DNA of 64,000 nt from Paenochrobactrum glaciei (GTDB lineage: Bacteria > Pseudomonadota > Alphaproteobacteria > Rhizobiales > Rhizobiaceae): NCBI RefSeq assembly GCF_039522165.1, contig NZ_BAAADE010000007.1, positions 67,919 to 131,918 on the forward strand, written 5' to 3'. Below are positions 27,769 through 36,643 of this stretch, in pieces; position 1 is the stretch's first letter; each line of letters starts with the position of its first letter. Both the position numbers and the translations under genes were made by a program. The notes beneath the pieces were generated by a model, which ran no database searches, was not told the origin of the DNA, and saw nothing but the letters and a program-made list of their open reading frames with translations.

Positions 27769-30222
27769 TCAGAATGTGTGTTTCAGGTTCAGCCTGAATT
27801 CACGTGGCGCACCCATCCAATTATTCAGCCCTACAGTCGGATCAATTGACGTGTAGTAACGTTTGTCAAAAATATTATTGACGTTGAATTGGATCGCCGT
27901 CTTCTCAGTCAGGTCATATTTAGCCATCACGTCAGCAACGACAAATGCCCCCTGCTTCAAGTCAACAGTTTGGGTTTTGGAATAGATTTTGCTTTGCGCG
28001 CGCACACCACCGGCAATCGTCCAATGTTCGTCCGGGAAGGAATAAGACGTATAGAGCTTGAATACATGTTCCGGTGCCTGGGTCGTATTAAAACGCTGAC
28101 CATCCAGACTGCCTTCTGTATATTTAGACACGGCATAAGTGTAGCCTGCCATCATGTTCCAGCGATCAGTGATAGCGCCGCGCATTTCCAACTCGATACC
28201 TTTGGTTTCGACGCCGTCAACACCTTCGTAGCAGCTGCTTGCGAGAGGATTACAATAGGAAATTCCAATAATTTTTTGCCCGACATTGTCACGTTTGGTA
28301 CGGAACACCGCGGCAGTGGCAGAAAGTTGACCATCCAGAAAATCCGCCTTAACACCGGCCTCAAGATTGGTGCCTTTGATCGGATCAAGCAAATGACCAT
28401 CGCGGCCATAGTAGTTCTGCGGTTTGAAAATACCGGTATAGCTGGCATAAACGGTCAGATCAGACGCGACATCATAAACAAGGCCGACATAGGGCACGAA
28501 ATTCGCATTGGCGCTATAATCGGAATATGTTGTCGCTCCCGTCTTATAAGTGGTCATTTCCTGATCCCACTTCCACCATGATATCCTGCCGCCGGTAATC
28601 AGCTTAAGATCATCGGTGAGACTAAAGCGTGCAGAGGCATAAGCACCCAGCTGATCCGTCTTTTCCTCACTTCCGCTGGTTAAAGCAATAGCATCAGGCT
28701 CAGGATCAGCACTCGGATCCCAATTGGTCGGATCCATGATCCAAGCATCATAGTTAGAAACACCGACGCTCAGTTTGGTTCTGGATGCATTAACACCAAA
28801 AACGAAATCATGCTCTCTGCCAAAGAGTTCTACCGGCCCTGAAGTATTGACATCAAATGAGTAAACATCGTTTTCGTAAGGGAAACGCCCCGGGTAAAAC
28901 CAAAGATTATCGCCAATCCACCAAGTGTAGCCACCACGCATATCAGCTCTCGACCAGGCAGCGCGTCCATCGACGTTCAATTTCCAGCCATTATCAAAAC
29001 GATGTTCAAGATCAAGGAACAAAGTATTTTGACGACGGTTCAAATAGTCCCACTCATGTCCAAGAAATGTAGAAGAGCTGAAATTATAAAAAGAACCATC
29101 TGGTCGTGCCGGCAAGCCGCCCCAGTCAAATCCGTCGATTTTTTGATCCTGATAACTATAGCCGATATTTAATGTCGTATCTTCAGTCAGATCAGCATCG
29201 ATGGTTCCGTAAAACAGGCCATCGCGGTTGGAATAATAATCCTTGTAACTATCGCCAGCACCGAATGCGCCAACGATACGGGCGCGCACGGTTTTTTCTT
29301 CATTGAGAGGTCGGGAATAATCAATAACACCACGTCCATTGCCCCATGATGAGGCTCGCGTGGTAATTGTTGCCTTTTCTTCATCAAGAGGGCGCTTGCG
29401 TATAAGATTGATTGCACCAGACGGATTGCCCGCGCCTGTGGTCAGCCCTGCCGCCCCCTTAATGACCTCGACCCGATCATACATGTCCATATCATCCTGA
29501 CCATCGCTATCGCGGGCAAAATAATGAACATTGTTAGAAACGCCATCATATTGAATATTGTCGATTTCTAACCCTCGCGACCAATATTCATGGCGAACAC
29601 TTGATGCACCGATTTTTGTGGTTATCCCTGGCGTATCAGCCAGTGCTTGATCGAGTGTCAGATAATCTTTGTCATCAATCATCTTTCGGGTGACCACAGA
29701 AACTGACTGCGGCGTTTCTCTGATCGACATCGGCAGTTTCAAAGCAGTCGCCATTGAGCGTGTTGTGTAAGAATTCGTGCCTTCGGTTGTCGCTCCACCT
29801 TGTGCTTGTACAGTGATTGTTTGAAGCAAAATGGAACCATCAGCAGAAATATTTTCGCCTTGAGTGCCTGCCTTCGTAATGAGAATTGTTTTTGGGCTAC
29901 CGAAGTGATAATTCAGGCCTGTGCCCGACAGTAAACGTCCAATGGCAGCATTAGGCGTCAGTGAACCTGAAACACCAGCTGAGGAAAGACCTCGCAATGC
30001 CGCAGCATCTACAGATACCTGAATGCCGGCTTGCTGACCAAAAAGTGTAAGAGCATTCTGAAGAGACTGGGGGCGAATATTAAAATCTTTATTTTCTGAG
30101 TTTAATGCTGGGGCGGCAAACTCCTGCGCCTTTGCCGGCAAGGCGATCGTTATCGTTGCCAGCGCTGTGCTCATCCATAATGCGCTGACAAAAACCCGTC
30201 TAACAATTCCCTTGCTCGACAT
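27769..30222 (-). CDS. TonB-dependent siderophore receptor with N-terminal signalling (STN) domain
   Basis: About 817 residues from ATG 30222 (MSSKGIVRR), preceded by AAGGGG; a TTG two codons earlier is weaker. A signal peptide ends at ALPAKAQ. The STN domain (FNIRPQSLQNALTLFGQQAGIQVSV), plug (RETPQSVSVVTRK, TTGAGNPSGAINLIRKRPLDEEK) and barrel ending LNLKHTF follow. It is a signal-transducing receptor for a ferric siderophore, coupled to the FecR/ECF pair upstream. Extracellular loops differ greatly from the paralogue at 9394-11853, so the ligand is probably different. Confidence 0.94.
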   Translation of the reverse strand: MSSKGIVRRVFVSALWMSTALATITIALPAKAQEFAAPALNSENKDFNIRPQSLQNALTLFGQQAGIQVSVDAAALRGLSSAGVSGSLTPNAAIGRLLSGTGLNYHFGSPKTILITKAGTQGENISADGSILLQTITVQAQGGATTEGTNSYTTRSMATALKLPMSIRETPQSVSVVTRKMIDDKDYLTLDQALADTPGITTKIGASSVRHEYWSRGLEIDNIQYDGVSNNVHYFARDSDGQDDMDMYDRVEVIKGAAGLTTGAGNPSGAINLIRKRPLDEEKATITTRASSWGNGRGVIDYSRPLNEEKTVRARIVGAFGAGDSYKDYYSNRDGLFYGTIDADLTEDTTLNIGYSYQDQKIDGFDWGGLPARPDGSFYNFSSSTFLGHEWDYLNRRQNTLFLDLEHRFDNGWKLNVDGRAAWSRADMRGGYTWWIGDNLWFYPGRFPYENDVYSFDVNTSGPVELFGREHDFVFGVNASRTKLSVGVSNYDAWIMDPTNWDPSADPEPDAIALTSGSEEKTDQLGAYASARFSLTDDLKLITGGRISWWKWDQEMTTYKTGATTYSDYSANANFVPYVGLVYDVASDLTVYASYTGIFKPQNYYGRDGHLLDPIKGTNLEAGVKADFLDGQLSATAAVFRTKRDNVGQKIIGISYCNPLASSCYEGVDGVETKGIELEMRGAITDRWNMMAGYTYAVSKYTEGSLDGQRFNTTQAPEHVFKLYTSYSFPDEHWTIAGGVRAQSKIYSKTQTVDLKQGAFVVADVMAKYDLTEKTAIQFNVNNIFDKRYYTSIDPTVGLNNWMGAPREFRLNLKHTF

Positions 30223-30359
30223 TCTCAAAACCCCTTCATCTTCAGTACGAGGGGCGATGCGATCACATCGCCAAAAACCCTCTCACATAAAGAACGAAAC
30301 AGGCGGGGTTATTTTCAGACAAAAATACTCAAGTTTTAAAAAAAATTCATTATTCGATT

Positions 30360-31349
30360 TCAGTAACGACTAATGACCGTCAAAAATCCACTAACTTGAC
30401 GCATTTGAGCACCATGCGCCTGTGCAACAGCACCAAGTGCATCGATCGGATTTTTAAGATCGTAAACACCTGTAACTCGTTGTTCGCCGAGATTCCCATC
30501 AGCTAATATGATCTTACCCTTATAGTGCCTACGAAGTTCGCTGATGACATCAGCAATTGGCCAGTCTTTAACCACCAGCATACCGCTACGCCATCCACCG
30601 GCGAGCTCTGGAGCGTCATTGCCGCGCTCAACCTCACCATTGCGGGAAATCCTCAGCCAGTCACCAGCTTCCAAAGGCGCACCAAGTGCTTGATCCGCTC
30701 CTACACTCGCAACTCCCACGCGCCCATGGTTCACAGCGACAGCAACTCCACCGGCAATCAGCTTTACATCAAAAGCTGTGCCAAGAACTGTTGTTTCAAC
30801 ATTCGATGCCTCCACCTTAAATGGCCTATTCTTATTAGGCACAACTTCAAAATAAGCTTCTCCGGTCAATAGGCGAATGAGCCGCGTTTGCGGCTCAAAG
30901 GCAACCTCAATTGCGCTATCAGCGCCTAGATGGACAACACTTCCATCTTCCAAAGCTATCTGACGCATTTCGGCAGTGGCAGTTGAGTAGTCAGCTGCCA
31001 GCCATATACTGATTGCAGGCAGGAAAATGATGGCCATACAGACAGACAATGCACCTGCCGCTAATGCAGCAATATTGCGCGGGCGAAATTTTGCCCGCGA
31101 AGATGTCAATCGGTTATGTGACTGAGACCTATTAGCTTTTGCCATCATATCGTCGGAAGCTTGACCAGCCATGCCCACAGTATTCCACACATATTGTGCT
31201 TCATTCCATGCAGGCAGATTTTCGGAATTACTCTTGCACCAAGCATCAAAACGAGCTTGCAAATCCGCATCGTCAGGGGCTTCCTGAAGAGCTATCAACC
31301 AATGAAGTGCTTCCCTACTGGCTTTTTCTGATGGTGCATTCGATTTAAT
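30360..31349 (-). CDS. FecR-like anti-sigma regulator, possible ATT start
   Basis: The FecR pattern is clear: N-terminal sigma-binding part (REALHWLIALQEAPDDADLQARFDAWC), one span near 85-105 (IAALAAGALSVCMAIIFLPAISIWL) and a periplasmic domain (YFEVVPNKNRPFKVEASNVETTVLGTAFDVK). The domain needs residues upstream of the first TTG (31298), yet no ATG, GTG or TTG lies between that codon and an in-frame stop upstream. A GGGAG site stands eight bases before ATT AAA TCG at 31349, so a rare ATT start is the best fit. A frameshift or truncated N-terminus is the alternative. Confidence 0.8.
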   Translation of the reverse strand: MKSNAPSEKASREALHWLIALQEAPDDADLQARFDAWCKSNSENLPAWNEAQYVWNTVGMAGQASDDMMAKANRSQSHNRLTSSRAKFRPRNIAALAAGALSVCMAIIFLPAISIWLAADYSTATAEMRQIALEDGSVVHLGADSAIEVAFEPQTRLIRLLTGEAYFEVVPNKNRPFKVEASNVETTVLGTAFDVKLIAGGVAVAVNHGRVGVASVGADQALGAPLEAGDWLRISRNGEVERGNDAPELAGGWRSGMLVVKDWPIADVISELRRHYKGKIILADGNLGEQRVTGVYDLKNPIDALGAVAQAHGAQMRQVSGFLTVISRY

Positions 31350-31476
31350 GAGTCTGTCTCCCGAAAGAACTTACGGCGCTTTGATAGCTTGCTAACCAAT
31401 CAATTGAAATAACGCATCTATATAAAGAACGATCGACAACGCTCTTTTTTCAACAACTGGTTCATATGGCTAAGTT

Positions 31477-31977
31477 TCATATCAAAAGCCGTTTACGGCA
31501 ATGTTGCAATCCCTCATAAACAAGGGCATGAGCAAGTGCGACTGAGATGCCTAAATGGCTGGCGATTTCCTTCAGCTTACACCCTTCGAAACGGTGCATA
31601 TGGAGAGCTATTCGCGTTCGCTCAGGCAACTCCTCCATAGCATCGATCACGATGCGTAATTCATCCCGATCCGCTAAGATGTCTTCCTGTGAAGGCCGAT
31701 CCTCAGCCACGGCCTCAAAATCCGCATTGTCGTCATATCGCCGTCGTTCGATACCAGAACGTCTTATCCAATCGATTGCAAGATTACGAATGATACGACG
31801 AAGATAGCGTACCGGTTCATCTAGTGATCGATCCACAGCTGATGATTTCAGACGAAGGAACGCTTCTTGAACAACATCCTCGCCCTGCGAGCGATCGCCT
31901 ACGATAGCTGTGGCATAGTCAATCAGTTCGACACGATGGTCCAGATATATCCTGAGGTTCTTTTCAGAATAACTCAA
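31477..31977 (-). CDS. FecI-like ECF sigma factor, TTG start
   Basis: 166 residues: region 2 (ATAIVGDRSQGEDVVQEAFLRLK, RYLRRIIRNLAIDWIRRS) and region 4 (AMEELPERTRIALHMHRFEGCKLKEIASHLGISVALAHALV). The start codon is TTG at 31977 with GAGG nine bases upstream. It heads the second iron cluster and is expected to be held by the FecR-like product encoded next. It is only distantly similar to the sigma factor at 13079-13570, which fits separate signals for the two clusters. Confidence 0.9.
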   Translation of the reverse strand: MSYSEKNLRIYLDHRVELIDYATAIVGDRSQGEDVVQEAFLRLKSSAVDRSLDEPVRYLRRIIRNLAIDWIRRSGIERRRYDDNADFEAVAEDRPSQEDILADRDELRIVIDAMEELPERTRIALHMHRFEGCKLKEIASHLGISVALAHALVYEGLQHCRKRLLI

Positions 31978-32311
31978 CTTATATTACCTCATGAATACCA
32001 TAGCCCAGATAGATAGAAAGGTTCACCAACACGCTTGTCCACCATCATAAATGCGGTTCCAAAAGCCGTTTCAAATTTACCAATTATAATTGATTAAAGC
32101 TGAAAAAGACCACCAATAAATATGAGTAAAATACACATCTTTTCAATGATATCACTCAAAATCTCTGAAAGATCATTAAATTAGGATGAAATACGAATTA
32201 CGGAAATGACTACCAAGCAATCACTCAAGAGGCTTATGCCATAATGAATTTTGTTTTTTATGTGCTTACTTGAACAATGTCAGTTATCATCTCCACATAC
32301 AAAAACAATGC
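31978..32311. other. AT-rich gene-free region upstream of the second iron cluster
   Basis: About 330 bases with stops in all frames. The promoter for the sigma-factor gene must lie at its left end. I saw no convincing iron-regulator site, RNA gene or repeat before copy D begins. Confidence 0.5.
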
Positions 32312-32497
32312 ATTGTGTATGGTTGCGCGGTTCGTTACCCCCGATTTGAACCTGCTTCAGCTAAAGTACTGATATGTCTTATAAAACGAGATTTTGGCGC
32401 GTTTCGTAGGCTCTGTCTACCAGCCAATTATTTGAATTTATTGAAGGTTTTAAGTTGCATCTGGTTGCGGGGGCACGCAACTACCTATACCGACATT
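32312..32497. repeat. Dispersed repeat copy D, overlapping the probable left end of the island
   Basis: Left motif TGGTTGCGCGGTTCG and CCCCCGATTTGAACC, a spacer with a decayed hairpin (only the right arm, GAAGGTTTT, is clear), then TGGTTGCGGGGGCACGC and CCGACAT. Its TGGTTGCGGGGGCA at 32462-32475 is identical to the 3' end of the tRNA-fMet gene at the far right (63874-63887). Confidence 0.7.
32462..32475. other. Candidate left attachment site of the conjugative island
   Basis: Fourteen bases, TGGTTGCGGGGGCA, are directly repeated at 63874-63887 in the tRNA-fMet 3' end. Base composition rises sharply within the next 200 bases and all genes from 32681 on are GC-rich. This fits attL/attR flanks, but the motif is also part of a dispersed repeat, so chance identity cannot be excluded. 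Confidence 0.4.
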
Positions 32498-32680
32498 CGC
32501 TAAAAGTTGCGATCTAGCAGCGTTTAAGAGACAGAAGATCGCGCCTTTCAACATATGCACACCGACAAACGGTACAACACTCTAGCCGATAATGACCGTC
32601 ATACCTGACACCGTAGGAGGTAAAACGCACATCTAACCTCGCTCATCTTCTTGGGCGCACGCAGCCTCCGCAACCTAGCT

Positions 32681-34504
32681 CTACTCGACAGGGATAAGCA
32701 GGACGCAAACGTCGTCGCTGGGCGACATGATTGTCGTGCGGATTTTCGCGCGCGTCACGCTCACGCGGAGGTTCTGGCGGGCTTGCATCATCGCCCCCGC
32801 GCGGACGTTGCCGCCCACAATACGATCCGGGTTACCGACGATCTCACCCTTGTAGCGCTTCGGCCATCCTTCGAAGATGATGACCTCATCGAACTGCTTC
32901 CCCTTTGCCTTATGCATGTTCATCACAACGACACCCGTCTCCGGCTTGTGAGCAGTCGCGAAATACTCCTGCACGAATGCTTGGCGAGTGACCGCCAGAG
33001 CGTTCTTGTATCCGCCGGTATCACGCCAATCCTGCGACAGGCTTTGCCGGAGCTGCGTTCCGCGTTCGAGAAGCCGGACGTTGCGCGCCTCCTTCGCAAC
33101 CTCGGCGAGCCGAGTGCAGGCCCCAGCATCAAGCACCGCTCGAATGGCAGTCCAGTCGCCGTCAGGCTGTCCAGTCAGCGCAATAGCCGTTGCAGCCTCA
33201 TGGACCGCGAACGTGGCTTGCAAGACGCTGTTCGCCGGAACGGCCTTTCCCTTCGCAAGGCAGTCATTCCATTTGCCGAGCGCCGAGCGGAATCGCATAG
33301 CTTCCGTCAGGTCGCCCTTCGTCGGCGACTGGCCCCCTCGACCGCTGAAATAGCTGCAAAGCACATCGACGAATTCGTCAAAGCAGCCGGCGTGACTTCG
33401 CTGCTGGAGAAGGAAGGCAATCACCTCCGCCGCCAGGATCGGGCCTTCCATGTCGACGACGGCCGTATGCGAGATCGGAGGCACGTTGCCCAAGGGCTCG
33501 CGCAGTTTGTCGGAGACCAGCCGAGTCATACGCTTAGTCGGCACCAGAATCGCAAGCGACCAGTCCCGGCTGCCCGTCGCGATTAGCCGCTTACGCGCTT
33601 TCAGAACCTGAGCGACAAGCGAGGCGAAAGCCTGATTAGGATTCGAGGCAAACCCCTCGTAGTCCATGCCCTGATACGCTTCTTCCCGAAATTTGCCGGT
33701 AAGGAGGTGGTTGCCGAACAAGGCAATGTCTGTCCCCTTGCTGCGATGGTTGTCCCCGGCCAAATCGTGCTCGGAAGGCTTAAAAGCCTCCCTGAAGTGG
33801 TCGAGACGCTCCGGGTCCGCGCCAATAAAATCAAAGATACGCTGCTCTGGATCGGCCAAAGCGATTAGCGTGCTGCTCTTCCCGAGCGCCTGGACCACGT
33901 GCCACTGCTGAGCGCTGGTATCCTGAAACTCGTCGAGGATGATGAACGGATACATGGTCGACACAAGGTTGCGAACCTTGGCGGAGCCATGCAACAGGAC
34001 AGCCACTCGCTCCGCGAACAGGTCGAAGCAGATTTTACCTTCCTCGGTCGCAAGCCGCATCCGCTCGGCAATCTCAAGCGCGGCTTTCTGAGCCTTCTCC
34101 TCCTCAGTGAGCTTGGACGGCGCCTTGAATGCGCTGCGAATCGCCGACAGCGCGATCGCCTCGTTTGGTGGTGTCAGAATTGCCATCCGGCGCGGAAACC
34201 CGACCAGATAGCCGTGCGCCTTGAGAAGGCGCCAGAAGAAGGAGTGATACGTGTCGACCTCGATCCGCTTCTTCTCCTCCTTTGTGACGGACTGCTCTTC
34301 GTCGATCGCCTCGAAGACGCGCGAAACCGTTGCGCGCGCAAAACTCAGAAACAGGATGCGCTGGCCCGGTCTGAGTTTTTCGCGGGCAATCTTCGCCGCC
34401 TTCAAAATGGACACGGTGGTCTTGCCGGAGCCGGGGCCGCCAACGACGAGCTGATGTCCGTCTTCCTTCAGAACATCCTTCTGCGCGGGAGTCAGATAGA
34501 ACAT
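32681..34504 (-). CDS. gajB: Gabija anti-phage system helicase GajB (UvrD/Rep-like)
   Basis: 607 residues from ATG 34504 (MFYLTPAQKDVL); an upstream extension runs through gajA and is unlikely. Motifs are GGPGSGKTT (Walker A), FIILDEFQDTS (Walker B/II), VVVMNMHKAKGKQFDEVII (V) and RQNLRVSVTRAK (VI), the superfamily 1A set. Its start lies eight bases after the stop of an OLD-family ATPase/Toprim nuclease gene on the same strand, the diagnostic gajA-gajB pair. In Gabija, GajB unwinds DNA and supports GajA cleavage of phage DNA on nucleotide depletion. Confidence 0.9.
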   Translation of the reverse strand: MFYLTPAQKDVLKEDGHQLVVGGPGSGKTTVSILKAAKIAREKLRPGQRILFLSFARATVSRVFEAIDEEQSVTKEEKKRIEVDTYHSFFWRLLKAHGYLVGFPRRMAILTPPNEAIALSAIRSAFKAPSKLTEEEKAQKAALEIAERMRLATEEGKICFDLFAERVAVLLHGSAKVRNLVSTMYPFIILDEFQDTSAQQWHVVQALGKSSTLIALADPEQRIFDFIGADPERLDHFREAFKPSEHDLAGDNHRSKGTDIALFGNHLLTGKFREEAYQGMDYEGFASNPNQAFASLVAQVLKARKRLIATGSRDWSLAILVPTKRMTRLVSDKLREPLGNVPPISHTAVVDMEGPILAAEVIAFLLQQRSHAGCFDEFVDVLCSYFSGRGGQSPTKGDLTEAMRFRSALGKWNDCLAKGKAVPANSVLQATFAVHEAATAIALTGQPDGDWTAIRAVLDAGACTRLAEVAKEARNVRLLERGTQLRQSLSQDWRDTGGYKNALAVTRQAFVQEYFATAHKPETGVVVMNMHKAKGKQFDEVIIFEGWPKRYKGEIVGNPDRIVGGNVRAGAMMQARQNLRVSVTRAKIRTTIMSPSDDVCVLLIPVE

Positions 34505-34512
34505 TCGACCCT

Positions 34513-36327
34513 CTATTCGCCGGGCTCGTCGGCAGCGTTGTCGCCCTTCCCCAGCGGAAGGGCCGGCGGCGCGGGCGGCGGATCGCAGAGTGCCTTGAGG
34601 GTCACACAGGCCTCGCGAATCCACGACGGGATCTCAGCCTCGGAACATTGGCCGAGGAAATCCGCGATTCCCCAATTGCCCTTTGCCCAGCCGAAATACT
34701 CCTTCAGCGCGACGATCAGGTTGGCCTTCGGGTCGGGGAACTTCTGCAACAGGTGCTGCGGCCAGTCGAGCGCATCGGAAAAGCGCTCAAGCGCGGCCTG
34801 GGTCGTGTTTTTGAGGATGAGATCTTCGATGCCCTTTTCCTCATGCATGAACAGGCGTTCGACCTGGGCTTCGATAGCGGCCTTTGCCGGGTCGGTCTGC
34901 TTGTCACACAGCGCGAACGTCCGCTTGCCCAAGCCCTTATAAAGCCCAGCCAGATCAGCAATCTGCGACTCGGTGCCCGCATCGATGATGCAGATGCCGA
35001 GAGCTTCGAGCGAGGCATAGACACCCGGGCTCAGTTCAGAAAGCCGGCGGGCCGCGACCGGAAAGGCGCTCGCCTCGGTCGCGCCCTCGGCGATGAGGAC
35101 GCGGCGGGACAGCAGGCCCTCGCAAAAGCGCGTGCGAAATTCCTGGCGATAGCGCTTATGCTTCACGCTGTCGGGTAGCGCAATCTGCGACTGTTTCAGC
35201 ATCCCGTCATTCGCCCGCGACAGGATCACCGTTTCGTCGAGCTTGAATTCCTCAAGGACATAGGGCGAGTGCGAAGTGACGATCGATTGTGACGCCAGCT
35301 TGCGCAGCTCATGAACGATCCGCTTCTGGGCATAGGGCGGGATCGCGGTCTCGACCTCCTCCATGGCGAAGATAACGTTCTGCTTGTCCTCGGCAATCTG
35401 CGACAGCATCGCCAGCACCAGCATGTTAATGGTGCCAGTGCCCTGCCGGAAGAAGGGCGCGGCATGGGCACCATCGCCGGTGGCGATGAACGCCGTCACA
35501 ACCTTGCGCAGATGCTCGCGCGTGAGGTTTGAGACCTTGAGATGGGGCTTTACGCCCCATTCCCGCGGCACATATTTCTTCAGCGACTTGTCGATGCTCT
35601 CCAGTACGCCCGAGATGCCGATTGTGGGATCGCTCGCAACATCGAACGCTGCCAGCGTGCCGATCGTGCCTTCCCACATTTGCGGCCGGATCTCCTTCAA
35701 CCGCAGGATGATGTCGAGCAGGCTTCCATGCTCTAGGCTGAGCGCACGCGAACCCGTGCGCAGCGAGCGCAGGAAGAGGAAACCGCAATGCTGCTTGTCC
35801 TTCTTGGAGAAGGGCACCGGAGTCTCTTCCTCCGTCAGACTGCGCGCGTAATAGGTATTGCCGACAAAATCGTCCTCATCCGCGTCATATGCTCCGATGA
35901 AGGTGACGCGCAGCGCAGCCTTGATGTTCGCAGCATCCACGCCTGCGGGAGTTGCTTCCGTGAAGAAATCCCCCGTCTCGACATTGAGCCACTCGATATT
36001 GCCGCCAAACCGGGCTTCCTGTTCCTCCGACAGCCCGATGATCGTGACCTCGACAGTAATTTGCGGGGCGGATTGCGGCTCTGCTGGCGCTGCGCCCTCT
36101 TCGGCCGGAGCCGGATCCACCGACAGATATTTACCCTCATAGAAATCGTGCTCGTCAACAGGAGGCCGGCGGTTCAGTCGATCCGGCCCAAGCGCAAGAT
36201 CTATGGCTTCAAGCACGGAGGACTTTCCAGTGTTGTTGTCGCCGATGAGGACGGCGTGATCGGGCAGAAGCAATTTAGTTGAACTGATGCCTCGAAAATT
36301 CTCAATATACACCGCGTAAATCTTCAA
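34513..36327 (-). CDS. gajA: Gabija anti-phage system nuclease GajA (OLD-family ATPase with Toprim)
   Basis: About 604 residues. The TTG at 36327 is preferred because AGGGGGG lies about six bases upstream and it yields MKIYAVYIENFRG, the usual GajA beginning; an ATG at 36351 is the alternative. The N-terminal ABC-type ATPase has GDNNTGKSSVLEAI and IFAMEEVETAIPP with SIVTSHSPYVL. The C-terminal Toprim nuclease has VLIAEGATEASAF and ICIIDAGTESQ...FALCDKQTD. It is sequence-guided DNA nicking activity in Gabija, acting in complex with GajB. Acidic Toprim residues appear intact. Confidence 0.9.
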   Translation of the reverse strand: MKIYAVYIENFRGISSTKLLLPDHAVLIGDNNTGKSSVLEAIDLALGPDRLNRRPPVDEHDFYEGKYLSVDPAPAEEGAAPAEPQSAPQITVEVTIIGLSEEQEARFGGNIEWLNVETGDFFTEATPAGVDAANIKAALRVTFIGAYDADEDDFVGNTYYARSLTEEETPVPFSKKDKQHCGFLFLRSLRTGSRALSLEHGSLLDIILRLKEIRPQMWEGTIGTLAAFDVASDPTIGISGVLESIDKSLKKYVPREWGVKPHLKVSNLTREHLRKVVTAFIATGDGAHAAPFFRQGTGTINMLVLAMLSQIAEDKQNVIFAMEEVETAIPPYAQKRIVHELRKLASQSIVTSHSPYVLEEFKLDETVILSRANDGMLKQSQIALPDSVKHKRYRQEFRTRFCEGLLSRRVLIAEGATEASAFPVAARRLSELSPGVYASLEALGICIIDAGTESQIADLAGLYKGLGKRTFALCDKQTDPAKAAIEAQVERLFMHEEKGIEDLILKNTTQAALERFSDALDWPQHLLQKFPDPKANLIVALKEYFGWAKGNWGIADFLGQCSEAEIPSWIREACVTLKALCDPPPAPPALPLGKGDNAADEPGE

Positions 36328-36454
36328 AATCGCCCCCCTAACGGCATACATTTCATGCTGTACTTTCTTCACACTATACTCTTCTCCCCAAAACGTCATC
36401 CACCGTATCAGGGAGTGTCAAGTTTTCCGGTAAGTACTTTGAAAAAGCGAACAG

Positions 36455-36471
36455 GATCCCGTATTGGGATC
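36455..36471. promoter_or_regulatory. Inverted repeat upstream of gajA
   Basis: GATCCC and GGGATC separated by GTATT, about 130 bases before the gajA start, in the 310-base gap between gajA and the decayed peptidase gene. It may be an operator for the defence operon or an unrelated hairpin. Confidence 0.35.
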
Positions 36472-36643
36472 GTAGTAACCGAGATCAAGTGCCGAACCCA
36501 AAGGTGGATCTTACAGGGGAGAGAAAAGTTCCGATTGCAACCAAATGCAGTGTGAGTTCCATAGCAACCGGTCATTCCTCGAATAAACTGCAAGATTGCC
36601 TCGATATGCGCTGCACAAGAATTATAATGCATGTCCGTCGTTT

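Noticed and set aside
4621..32497. Naming the dispersed repeat Bru-RS outright
   Set aside because: The resemblance is from memory only and could not be checked against the published consensus.
32651..33586. Long plus-strand frame of 311 codons
   Set aside because: Antisense shadow of gajB in GC-rich DNA; Arg-rich product with no motif.
33899..34942. Long plus-strand frame across the gajA/gajB junction
   Set aside because: Antisense to two well-supported genes and without protein-like features.
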